64,000 nt of DNA, taken from Paenibacillus terrae. Lineage in GTDB: Bacteria; Bacillota; Bacilli; Paenibacillales; Paenibacillaceae. Positions 1 to 7,159 of the stretch are shown piece by piece. A model generated the notes under the pieces. The model worked only from the letters and a program-made list of their open reading frames with translations. It was not told where the DNA came from and searched no databases. Numbering within the stretch: the stretch's first letter is position 1; each line of letters opens with the position of its first letter. Both the position numbers and the translations under genes were made by a program. The stretch lies in NCBI RefSeq assembly GCF_000943545.1, contig NZ_JTHP01000017.1, positions 1-64,000 of the forward strand, read 5' to 3'.

Positions 1-100
1 TTATGTTAAAAGCAAGCTTCTAATATAACCCCGCTCGACTTGCATGTATTAGGCACGCCGCCAGCGTTCGTCCTGAGCCAGGATCAAACTCTCCATTAAA
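1..100 (-). rRNA. rrs: 16S ribosomal RNA, 5' end (partial)
   Basis: Read on the minus strand, this carries the universal start of 16S rRNA: AGAGTTTGATCCTGGCTCAG, then the conserved 'gacgaacgctggcggcgtgc' block and 'aatacatgcaagtcgagcgg'. Only about the first 100 nucleotides lie in the window; the gene continues beyond base 1. It is the structural RNA of the small ribosomal subunit and marks the head of an rRNA operon transcribed away from the rest of the window. Confidence 0.97.
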
Positions 101-321
101 GACCAACCGAAGCTGGTTTATAGAAAGAGCGATATGCTCATTTTGAAACTGACGAGATAAAATATCTCATTATTCGCTTCCATTTTATACAGCCTGACGG
201 CATGTACCAAAATCTCAGCGTTGGATTTTGCAAGCAAAATCCGTACTCACTCGTTGTTCAGTTTTCAAAGATCAAACATTTCTTTTTCACTGACTCAGCT
301 CGTCGCCTTATCAACTCTTAT

Positions 322-350
322 ATCTTATCATGTCCGAACCAACTTTGCAA
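322..350 (-). promoter_or_regulatory. rrn promoter, proximal (P2)
   Basis: On the minus strand a -35 TTGCAA (345-350) and a -10 TAAGAT (322-327) are separated by exactly 17 bases. It lies about 220 bases before the 16S 5' end and has the same -35 hexamer and spacing as the promoter at 416-444. That fits the tandem rRNA promoters usual in Bacilli. Confidence 0.7.
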
Positions 351-415
351 GCATTTTTTTAAAATCTTTTTTTGTAACACTCGCTCGCAATATTGTATTT
401 CTTGGCCGGAATTAG

Positions 416-444
416 AATATATCATAGACGAAATAAGTTTGCAA
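416..444 (-). promoter_or_regulatory. rrn promoter, distal (P1)
   Basis: On the minus strand -35 TTGCAA (439-444) and -10 TATATT (416-421) are 17 bases apart. The flanks repeat those of the downstream copy ('aatgcttgcaaactt' against 'aatgcttgcaaagtt'), so the two promoters look like a duplication. Confidence 0.7.
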
Positions 445-536
445 GCATTTATTGCATTAATTTTCGAAAAGCTCTATTTGTTATTCATTCTTCTTCTATT
501 AATATTACCCAGTCTCTTCGGGACAGTAAATAACTA

Positions 537-588
537 GAACAAAAAAAGAACCCCGCTCCCTGAAACAACAGGAAAGGAGGTTCTGTAT
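537..588 (-). terminator. Rho-independent terminator of the purine permease
   Basis: On the minus strand AGAACCtCctttCCTG pairs with CAGGgagcgGGGTTCT and is followed by seven T residues. It lies about 30 bases past the stop codon of the permease gene and separates it from the rRNA promoters. Confidence 0.8.
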
Positions 589-619
589 ACAAAGAGCTTT
601 TTCAAGTTACATCAAGTTG

Positions 620-1990
620 TTATTCCGAACCCATAAAGGCAAAGCGGATCACTACAATAACAGCAAGCACCCACATAAGCCAGTGAACTTTAACTTTGTT
701 GCTGGTAAACAGGTTACTGAATACAGCCAGAACAACGTAAGACAAAATGCCAGCAGAAATACCATTGGCGATTCCGCCAGTAAAAGGCATCAGAACGATG
801 GTCAGGAACGCCGGGAACGCCAGCAGGAAGTTATCCCAGTCAATGTTGCGAACCTGACTCATCATTAGCACGCCAACGATAATCAAAGCTGGAGCAGTAG
901 CCGCGGAAGGCACAACCAATGCCAACGGTGCGATAAAGAGAGCCAACAGGAACAGAACGCCTGTCGTTACAGCAGTCAGACCCGTACGTCCGCCTTCTTC
1001 TACCCCTGCCGAGCTTTCTACGAATGCTGTAATTGTGCTTGTTCCCAATACTGCGCCGGTACTTACACCAACGGCATCCACCAGCATAGCTTTACCGATG
1101 ATTTTCTCACCTTTTTTCTTATCCTTCATTATACCTGCACGGGTAGCCGTACCTACCAGTGTACCAAACGTATCAAATAACTCTACAAATGTGAAAATGA
1201 AAATGATATCAAACAGACCGATATGCAAAGCAGCCTTCAAATCCAACTGGCCCACTGCCAGATTACTAAAATCAGGAATCCAGTGACCTGTTGTCAAACT
1301 GCTCAAATTCGTTACGCCCATCGGAATACCAATCAATGTAGTAGCTACGATACCAATCAGCAAAGCACCTTTGACCCGAACAACCATCAGCGCTGCGATA
1401 ATGAGCAAACCGATCAGCGCCAGCAGCGCATCCTTTTGATGAACCAGACTACCCAGAATCAGATTAAAAGCATGACCCGGAACCGGCTGACCTACATCCG
1501 TCCCTGGAACGATACTTACCATAACCAGATTACACAGCTTAAAACCAACAATGGTAATAAACAAGCCGATCCCTACGGTAATAGCTGTCTTTAGATTTTC
1601 CGGAACCGCAACAAGCAACATCTGTCTCACTCGTGTCACGGTTAAAATCAGAAAGACGATACCAGATATAAATACAGCGCCAAGTGCCGCTTGCCAAGTG
1701 ATCATACCGTTGGAACTCAAGACTACGGTCATAAAATAAGCATTCAAGCCCATACCCGGAGCCATGCCGATGGGCACATTAACGAACAACCCCATTAGAA
1801 TAGTGACCAGTCCTGCACCTACCGCAGTGGCAAAAAAAACGGCTTCGCTGGGCATCCCTGCTCCAGTCGGCCCCAAAAAGGTATTGTTGACCACCAAAAT
1901 GTAAGCCATGGTCATAAAAGTAGTAATCCCCGCAATAATTTCTGTGCGGACGTTCGTTCCATGTTCCTTTAATTTAAAGAAACGCTCCAT
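620..1990 (-). CDS. pbuG: NCS2-family guanine/hypoxanthine permease (AzgA/PbuG type)
   Basis: A 456-residue integral membrane protein, the usual length of AzgA/PbuG proton symporters that import guanine and hypoxanthine. The N-terminus (ERFFKLKEHGTNVRTEI, then AGITTFMTMAYILVVNN) and the GMAPGMGLNAYF segment near residue 75 are family hallmarks. About a dozen hydrophobic helices fill the rest. ATG is preceded by a good SD (GTAGGAGGAATTACGACTC). A strong promoter and candidate PurR boxes lie upstream, and no guanine riboswitch was found in the short leader. Purine import fits the guaA gene read in the same direction further right. The exact substrate (PbuG or PbuO type) is not settled by sequence alone. 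Confidence 0.9.
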   Translation of the reverse strand: MERFFKLKEHGTNVRTEIIAGITTFMTMAYILVVNNTFLGPTGAGMPSEAVFFATAVGAGLVTILMGLFVNVPIGMAPGMGLNAYFMTVVLSSNGMITWQAALGAVFISGIVFLILTVTRVRQMLLVAVPENLKTAITVGIGLFITIVGFKLCNLVMVSIVPGTDVGQPVPGHAFNLILGSLVHQKDALLALIGLLIIAALMVVRVKGALLIGIVATTLIGIPMGVTNLSSLTTGHWIPDFSNLAVGQLDLKAALHIGLFDIIFIFTFVELFDTFGTLVGTATRAGIMKDKKKGEKIIGKAMLVDAVGVSTGAVLGTSTITAFVESSAGVEEGGRTGLTAVTTGVLFLLALFIAPLALVVPSAATAPALIIVGVLMMSQVRNIDWDNFLLAFPAFLTIVLMPFTGGIANGISAGILSYVVLAVFSNLFTSNKVKVHWLMWVLAVIVVIRFAFMGSE

Positions 1991-2082
1991 GAGTCGTAAT
2001 TCCTCCTACGCAAAGCATACTCGTATTGTTATCGTTCATTTACTGTAATATTCGCATTCACAAGTGCTATATTACATCCGTT

Positions 2083-2111
2083 ATTTTAGGCCGTCCCCTA
2101 CTGCTTGTCAA
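2083..2111 (-). promoter_or_regulatory. SigA promoter of the purine permease
   Basis: Minus strand -35 TTGACA (2106-2111) and -10 TAAAAT (2083-2088) with a 17-base spacer, close to consensus. The predicted transcript starts near 2076, at an inverted repeat TGTAATAT/ATATTACA (2044-2051 with 2069-2076). Confidence 0.75.
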
Positions 2112-2115
2112 CACA

Positions 2116-2160
2116 AAAAGCGAATGTTGTAATTTGATCACATATGTATTGTTCGGAAAA
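2116..2160 (-). promoter_or_regulatory. Candidate PurR PurBox pair
   Basis: Just upstream of the -35, TTTTCCGAACAAT on the minus strand (2148-2160) matches the Bacillus PurBox consensus AWWWCCGAACWWT at 12 of 13 positions. An inverted, weaker copy AAAAGCGAATGTT (2116-2128) matches about 10 of 13. The spacer is 19 bases, slightly more than the 16-17 usual in B. subtilis. This would give PRPP-relieved repression of the permease. Confidence 0.55.
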
Positions 2161-2211
2161 TAGAAAGTCCGCCAAGCTGTTATACAGCTGACGGGTTATC
2201 AATTAGGCGAA

Positions 2212-2604
2212 TCAGATATTTTTGTACTTATCAAAAGCATTCGCGGTATCCGGTATATTTTCCAAATAAACGATCTTACCTTCTGCATCCAGCCGGGCTT
2301 TGTCCACTCCTGTAAGTGTATACACTTCGCCTGTTGCTCTTTTGCCGCATACCGCCCATTTGGTTTCATAAGAAGCAGGTTCCCCGGGCACAGGACTCCA
2401 GCCTTCATACATATGCTTGATTTCGAGTGTTCCTTCAAAGAACATGTTCAAGAAGCTTTTCCAACTGTTCATGCCTTGTTTTCGGTCACCATTCAATACG
2501 AACTCAATTTCGTTGGAGAACAGGCTGATTAATCGTTCTCTGCTTTTCTCATCATCTTTTGCCAAATCATAATAGTGAAAATAATCTTCTAAGTTCTTCA
2601 TCAT
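2212..2604 (-). CDS. SnoaL/NTF2-like domain protein
   Basis: A 130-residue soluble protein with the size and pattern of the NTF2-like superfamily: an N-terminal helix (NLEDYFHYYDLAKDDEKSRE), a polar strand FSNEIEFVLNG, and later strands YETKWAVCGKRATGEVYTLTG. Members are often small isomerases, hydrolases or ligand binders, and its reaction cannot be read from sequence. It is the third gene of the MarR-controlled operon, 41 bases after the oxidoreductase, so a role in the same stress or detoxification response is likely. Confidence 0.7.
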   Translation of the reverse strand: MMKNLEDYFHYYDLAKDDEKSRERLISLFSNEIEFVLNGDRKQGMNSWKSFLNMFFEGTLEIKHMYEGWSPVPGEPASYETKWAVCGKRATGEVYTLTGVDKARLDAEGKIVYLENIPDTANAFDKYKNI

Positions 2605-2645
2605 ATATATAATTCCTTTCGTGTTGCGCCTCGTTATATGTGTTC

Positions 2646-3584
2646 TTATGAAAAGGTAATGGCAATTTTACCGACAGCATGGTGGGTTTCGCTTAGAGCA
2701 TGTGCATCATACAGACCTTTTTGTGAAAAAGGGAACGTAGCTCCTACCACCGATCTTACTTTTTTCTGCTCCAATAGGTCGGCAATTTCCTGTAGCTGCT
2801 GTCCGTTGGGCTCCAGCCATATATTTTTGGCCATTACGTCGTGCTCCCTGACCAGCTCTTCGTCAAAATTGCTAACGATGGATATGATCCGTCCAGTGTG
2901 CCTTTTCAGAACTTTAAAGCTGTTTTTCTGAACATCTCCACCCATCGTATCGAACACAACGTCCACATCGGACAATACATCCTCGAAACGGGTCGTGCGG
3001 TAGTCAATAATTTGATCGGCTCCTAATGAAGCAAGCAGCTCATGATTGCGCTCGCTGGCTGTCGTAATGACATAGGCGCCAGCTTGTTTGGCAAACTGGA
3101 TAGCGAACATGCCGACACCGCCTGCGCCTGCGTGGATCAATACCTTTTCACCTTTGGCCAGTTGACCATGTGTAAAGAGTGCCTGCCAGGCTGTCAGTCC
3201 CGCCAACGGAACAGATGCAGCTTCCTCCCATGAGATCGAGGCAGGTTTACGCGCCAGTAGTTGGTCATCCACCAAGGTATACTCGGCATAAGTACCAAAA
3301 CGGGTCGTGTCCGGACGGGCAAACACCTCGTCTCCTACTTTCCAATCAGTTACCTCGCTACCTACTTCCGAGATGGTCCCGGCAACATCCCAGCCCAGGA
3401 TAATCGGAAACTCCCAATCCATCATTTGCTTCAAATAACCTTCACGCAGTTTCCAGTCAATCGGGTTAATGGAGGTAGCTGCTACTTTCACAACGACCTG
3501 ATGGGCCTGTGGCTTAGGATTGGGTACATTTCTTTCCTTCAGTTCATCCTTGCTTCCGTAGCGTTCAATGACGATAGCCTTCAT
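2646..3584 (-). CDS. NADP-dependent medium-chain oxidoreductase (quinone reductase-like)
   Basis: 312 residues with the two-domain layout of zinc-free MDR enzymes. A GroES-like domain (1-125) contains the signature around GWDVAGTISEVGSEV. It is followed by a Rossmann domain with the nucleotide loop HAGAGGVG at 151-158. No structural or catalytic zinc cysteine set is present, as expected of NADPH:quinone reductases such as QorA. Such enzymes reduce quinones or enals in the cytoplasm. It follows the MarR gene by 22 bases, in an operon that probably responds to electrophiles or quinones. Confidence 0.85.
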   Translation of the reverse strand: MKAIVIERYGSKDELKERNVPNPKPQAHQVVVKVAATSINPIDWKLREGYLKQMMDWEFPIILGWDVAGTISEVGSEVTDWKVGDEVFARPDTTRFGTYAEYTLVDDQLLARKPASISWEEAASVPLAGLTAWQALFTHGQLAKGEKVLIHAGAGGVGMFAIQFAKQAGAYVITTASERNHELLASLGADQIIDYRTTRFEDVLSDVDVVFDTMGGDVQKNSFKVLKRHTGRIISIVSNFDEELVREHDVMAKNIWLEPNGQQLQEIADLLEQKKVRSVVGATFPFSQKGLYDAHALSETHHAVGKIAITFS

Positions 3585-3606
3585 ATTCAGTTCCTCCTCG
3601 CGTATT

Positions 3607-4005
3607 TTACATATTCTTCACATTGGTGGACATGCGCTGTAATGCATTTGTCAAAGAAACAATCTCCTCATCAGCAAACTCACGTAGCATCTTGTCCTGA
3701 AAGGCTTGTCTTTGCTCAGACAAAACTTGCAGCTCTCGCACCCCTGATTCTGTTAGACGAATATAGGTCACACGCTTATCCTGCTCTTTTTTGGTGCGGA
3801 TAATCAGACCTTCCTCCTCCAGCCTTTTCAGATGCCGGGTTACCGCCGCTCCGTCCAGAACCAGCAAATGCTGAAGCTCCAACTGACTCAATTCCTGCCG
3901 TTGATCAATGTGATACAAAATTTCGACCTTGGTAAAGCTCGTTTTTAACTGCGCTTCAAAAGCTGTATTCATTTCTTTACACAAAAGATGCATGCGGTAA
4001 AACAA
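3607..4005 (-). CDS. MarR-family transcriptional regulator (start uncertain)
   Basis: A winged-helix MarR protein: the reading region contains LSQLELQHLLVLDGAAVTRH (recognition helix region), then the wing with EQDKRVTYIRLTESG. The listed start is a TTG at 4005 without a Shine-Dalgarno. A strong SD (AAAGGAGG, about 4040-4047) lies about 35 bases further upstream. The first in-frame codons after it are ATC ATC (4035-4030), and an in-frame TAG at 4048-4050 closes the frame. The true start may therefore be a rare ATC, adding about 10 residues. It heads an operon with the oxidoreductase and the SnoaL protein, and probably represses itself through the palindromes at its promoter. Confidence 0.8.
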   Translation of the reverse strand: MFYRMHLLCKEMNTAFEAQLKTSFTKVEILYHIDQRQELSQLELQHLLVLDGAAVTRHLKRLEEEGLIIRTKKEQDKRVTYIRLTESGVRELQVLSEQRQAFQDKMLREFADEEIVSLTNALQRMSTNVKNM

Positions 4006-4054
4006 TTGGCTTTTTTCAGAGCAATGTTCGATGATAGCTCCTCCTTTCTATAAT

Positions 4055-4111
4055 TAATTGACGTATCAATTGATATATCAAGTATTATACACCTCTATTG
4101 AAAATATTCAA
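4055..4111 (-). promoter_or_regulatory. Promoter and palindromic operator of the marR operon
   Basis: On the minus strand -35 TTGAAT (4106-4111) and -10 TATAAT (4084-4089) are 16 bases apart. Immediately downstream, over the expected start point, two overlapping palindromes occur: TTGATATATCAA and AATTGAcgtaTCAATT. This is the typical layout for MarR autorepression. Confidence 0.65.
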
Positions 4112-4273
4112 GCTTTGTGATAAGTGGTTTTCTGTGACAGGTGGTTTATAGAAAACACTCAAGCTAAACGACCTGCCTGAGTATTTTCACTTCGGTGTCC
4201 TGCTATAGTTCGGAGTAATGCAATTGAAAAAGAGTCGTGGTATATCTGTTCACAGCTGGCAATGATCTATAGG

Positions 4274-4945
4274 TTATAGCGTGTTCATAAATCCAATAAT
4301 ACGAACTGCCAGCCGCTCATGACCTGCCTGATTTGGATGCAGACCGTCAGGAATACCATTTTCCCCAGTAAAATACATCTGTCTGTGAACAGGCAGCAGC
4401 GGTTGAATTCCGGCGATATTCCACAGGTCGCAGCACGGAAAAGAATACAGCGAAGCCACATCTCTCACGGCCTGCGCATACGCGCTATACACTTGTCCCG
4501 TGACTGCATTGGGCAAATGTTCGGGAACCGCATCACTTGATCCGTGGGGCGGTGTCAAAAAGATGATCGGCTTGTCCGGGTAACGGTTAATTAATCCCTC
4601 GGCAATATGCTTGAGCGCACCATAAAATGTTCGCGTTTCTGTCGATGGTGTGCCTAAATGACCGAACGGCGTTTCTCCCATGGAAAAGTCATTTCTTCCA
4701 CCCATAAAAAAGATCACATCCGCGTGAGGATTCATTTTCTCATATCGCTCACACATCGGCTCAAAGCCCCCGCTGGCTACACTGCTGCCGGATATGCCGT
4801 GATTCTCAAAGCTTTGAAAGCCCAAGGCGTCGCTGACGATGTGTGAGTAAGGCTTTTCCCCATCCTTTAATTCATATCCAAAAGTAATGCTATCTCCCAA
4901 AAATACTGCATGGCTTCCCTAGTACTTGTTCTGATCAGTAGTCAT
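4274..4945 (-). pseudogene. SGNH/GDSL hydrolase with an in-frame amber stop at codon 9
   Basis: The body encodes a compact SGNH esterase: block I GDSITFGYE, block III GGRNDF, block V DGLHPNQAGHERL. A well-placed SD (AGGAGAGG) and ATG lie at 4943-4945, but codon 9 is TAG (4919-4921), followed in frame by GSHAVFLGDSITF, the expected first strand of the fold. A TGG-to-TAG change would explain it. Translation could restart at TTG 4900, but that lacks an SD and begins right at the catalytic GDS, cutting off strand 1. I therefore call it a probable pseudogene. Its neighbours to the right are also damaged. Confidence 0.7.
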
Positions 4946-4997
4946 TTGATCCTCTCCTATCCCTTAGATCGTATTATTGATTTCGATAAATTTATGT

Positions 4998-5518
4998 TCA
5001 AAATTGCCGTGCCAGCTTTTTGGACATCAAGGTGATTCCCATTCCCATCAAAACAAACTGCACCATCGTATCAAACACCCCTACCTCCACAACCTCGCCA
5101 TGAGTCAATTGCATGTCCTGATACATCTTCTCCAATTGCGTAAGATACAGGCAACCATCCGATAGCACGATAATAGTGGCTCCTTGCAGCACCTGTCTGA
5201 GCTCTGAGCCTTCATGGATGCCCTTCCCCACCAGTACCAGATCTTCACGACAACATTTTTGATAATGAATATACGGGCTGGTGGAATAACCTGTGACGAA
5301 GGCAATATCGAGTTCACCTTCGAGGATCAACTGCTCTATTTCCGTGGTAGTGCCCGTTTTTAATGTCACAGAAGCCTGTGGGTACAGCTCATATACCTTC
5401 GTAAGCGCTTTATTTTGGCCGTCATATTCGATTGCAGGTGATTCAGCTTTTGGGCTGCTTCCGTAAGGCTCCTCAATTCTGCTACTGAAACGAATGCCTG
5501 CATGTTCTCAATGTCCAT
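4998..5518 (-). pseudogene. LysR-family regulator remnant, internally deleted
   Basis: A good SD (GGGAGGTGAAGGG) and ATG at 5516-5518 begin a typical LysR HTH (MDIENMQAFVSVAE...LTEAAQKLN). After about residue 38 the frame breaks. In the next frame the effector domain resumes directly (KALTKVYELYPQASVTLKTG, then EGELDIAFVTGY). About 70 codons of linker and early effector domain are missing, and the C-terminus also stops early (KKLARQF) compared with the roughly 300 residues normal for the family. It is divergent from the Gfo/Idh/MocA remnant, which it may once have controlled. Confidence 0.8.
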
Positions 5519-5649
5519 CCCTTCACCTCCCATCAAATAAAATGATAGCTACATTATAAACAAACATTATTATTTATGAGTTTAGTGTATTATATTGGCC
5601 TTGGGCACTATTTTCCAGCCACATTTAAAATTCAGGAGGGTTCCGCAAC

Positions 5650-6279
5650 ATGATGAAAAAGAAGATTCGTGCAGGTGTTGTAGGAGGTTCGATGAATAAC
5701 AAATGGGCCAGTCAAACGCACATTCCCGCTTTGCTAAAGCATCCGAACCTTGTTATCACTGCCGTCGGCACTTCCCGTATGGAGAGTGCGCGGCAAAGCG
5801 CAGAAGAAGTAGGGGCGGCAGAACAGGCGGGCATTCATCATACCGTCGGCTTGCAGGCACGGCAGGATCTTGAAGTGCAAACGATGAAAAAGCTGGTGGA
5901 AGACGGAACGATTGGTGAAATTGTGTCCTGTCATATGCAAGTATCTACTCGAGGTAAAGGAGGACGAACAGATCAGGATACGGCTTATCTGCTGAATAGA
6001 GCCAATGGCGCCAATCTGCTGACGATTAACGGGGGACATTCTCTGGACGCGCTGCAATACATCGTTGGCGAATTCCGTGAGCTATCGGCCATCACATCAT
6101 CTCGCTATAACGAAGCCACTATTCAGGAAACGGGTGAAGTCATTCCCAAGGATACTGCGGATCAGATTCTGATTCAGGGGTCATTGGAGAAGGGGGCAAA
6201 CGTATCCGTCCACATTCAGGGGGGAGTGAATCCAAAATTCGAGCTGGAGATTCAGGGAAAAAGGGCGTTTTGCGTTTGA
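5650..6279 (+). pseudogene. Gfo/Idh/MocA oxidoreductase remnant, internally deleted and frameshifted
   Basis: Begins as a normal NAD(P)-dependent dehydrogenase (AGVVGGSMNNKWASQTHIPAL) behind an SD AGGAGGG. After SAEEVGAA the sequence jumps to EQAGIHHTVGLQ. This loses, by family comparison, about 75 residues that include the catalytic EKP-like region. Near 6255 the frame shifts: reading GKKGVLRLTQ in the alternative frame restores the expected C-terminal domain, which itself then runs out. Intact relatives have about 350-380 residues against 209 here. It is very unlikely to be active. Confidence 0.8.
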
Positions 6280-6326
6280 CTCAGAAAGGTTTTGTTGTCT
6301 TGTTACCGATGTCATTCAAGCAAGCA

Positions 6327-6992
6327 TCAATGTGCTTGTTCGCCTTCCCTAACCCTGTATACACAGTTTCTTCCCCCCGCCAAAATATACTCTACCCGTT
6401 CGATATGAACATTATCTCCAAGAATGGTTTCAAATAAATGTAACTCATTCTTACATAACCCGGTACAGGCAGCAGCAGCTTCACAGATCGGACAATGCTT
6501 CTCGATAAACAAGAGACTCCCATCGCCTTGATCCTTGACCTCGGCCATATAGCCTTCGTTTGTTCGAATATCGGCTAGTTTCTCCAGTTTCTCTCTTACG
6601 CCCGATGCGTCACCAAGATGCTGAAGATATTGCTCTTGCATATTCTTATTCCGGACAGACAGCAGCTTTTCTAGCCCCTCGTTTCCGAAAGCCTCTCTCA
6701 TCGAATTGATCAGACTGACTGATAACTCAGAATATCCGTTTGGAAAAAACCGATCAGCCCCAGGCGTTAATCTCCATAGCTTTGTGGGTCGACCCATGGG
6801 ACGGGCCTCTTCTTCGTAAGTAACCAACCCTTCTTCTTTCAGAGCATTTAAATGTTGACGAATAGCCATACCAGATAGCGAAAATTTGGAGGATAGTGTC
6901 GCAACATCCATTCCACCTTGCTGCTTTAGCAGATCAATGATCCCTCTCCGGGTACCAGTTGATGAATCCTTATTCGTTTGATTGCGGCTCAT
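6327..6992 (-). CDS. SufR-like helix-turn-helix regulator with C-terminal cysteine cluster
   Basis: 221 residues. The N-terminal winged helix (about 15-75: RRGIIDLLKQQGGMDVATLS, then MAIRQHLNALKEEGLV) is of the ArsR/DeoR/SufR type. The C-terminus has Cys167, 170, 176, 180 and 210 in the pattern HCPICEAAAACTGLCK...LGDNVHIERV...GGRNCVYRV. That matches the Fe-S-binding part of SufR-like repressors. It is transcribed divergently from an MFS transporter with interlocked promoters, so it probably controls that gene and itself in response to iron-sulfur or redox state. The cofactor is inferred from the cysteines only. SD AAAGGAGG precedes the ATG. Confidence 0.8.
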   Translation of the reverse strand: MSRNQTNKDSSTGTRRGIIDLLKQQGGMDVATLSSKFSLSGMAIRQHLNALKEEGLVTYEEEARPMGRPTKLWRLTPGADRFFPNGYSELSVSLINSMREAFGNEGLEKLLSVRNKNMQEQYLQHLGDASGVREKLEKLADIRTNEGYMAEVKDQGDGSLLFIEKHCPICEAAAACTGLCKNELHLFETILGDNVHIERVEYILAGGRNCVYRVREGEQAH

Positions 6993-7037
6993 GGTGAACC
7001 TCCTTTTGAAAGCGACTGGATCTACATCACTCTCTAC

Positions 7038-7132
7038 ATTTTAAATAAAAATGTTGACAAAGTCAAAGTCAAACTGTAGTTTAAACTTTATAAACAAAAA
7101 TGTTTACTAAGTATCCGGATATGAAGTATACA
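7038..7132. promoter_or_regulatory. Interlocked divergent promoters, SufR-like gene and MFS gene
   Basis: Minus strand: -35 TTGACT (7061-7066), 17 bases, -10 TAAAAT (7038-7043). Plus strand: TTGACA (7054-7059), 17 bases, TAGTTT (7077-7082), and a second set TTTACT (7103-7108), 18 bases, TATACA (7127-7132). The first plus and minus -35 boxes lie almost back to back. A direct repeat AAAYAAAAATGTTKAC at 7043 and 7092 sets the spacing of the two plus promoters and is a candidate operator. Confidence 0.55.
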
Positions 7133-7159
7133 TAAAAAATTTCTTGGAGGTCACATTTC

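Larger units (their letters stand above)
101..536 (-). promoter_or_regulatory. rRNA operon leader region
   Basis: This gene-free stretch is the upstream and leader region of the rRNA operon. It holds two tandem promoters (322-350 and 416-444), a boxA-like antitermination element (minus strand TGATCTTTGAAAAC, 261-274) and an inverted repeat GGATTTTGC-aa-GCAAAATCC at 222-241 that could form part of the 16S processing stem. Open frames seen here are spurious. Confidence 0.7.

Noticed and set aside
202..537. Open frames in the rRNA leader
   Set aside because: The region is explained by rRNA promoters and leader; peptides show no family pattern.
1991..2082. Guanine riboswitch before pbuG
   Set aside because: The leader is about 85 bases and lacks the conserved aptamer core.
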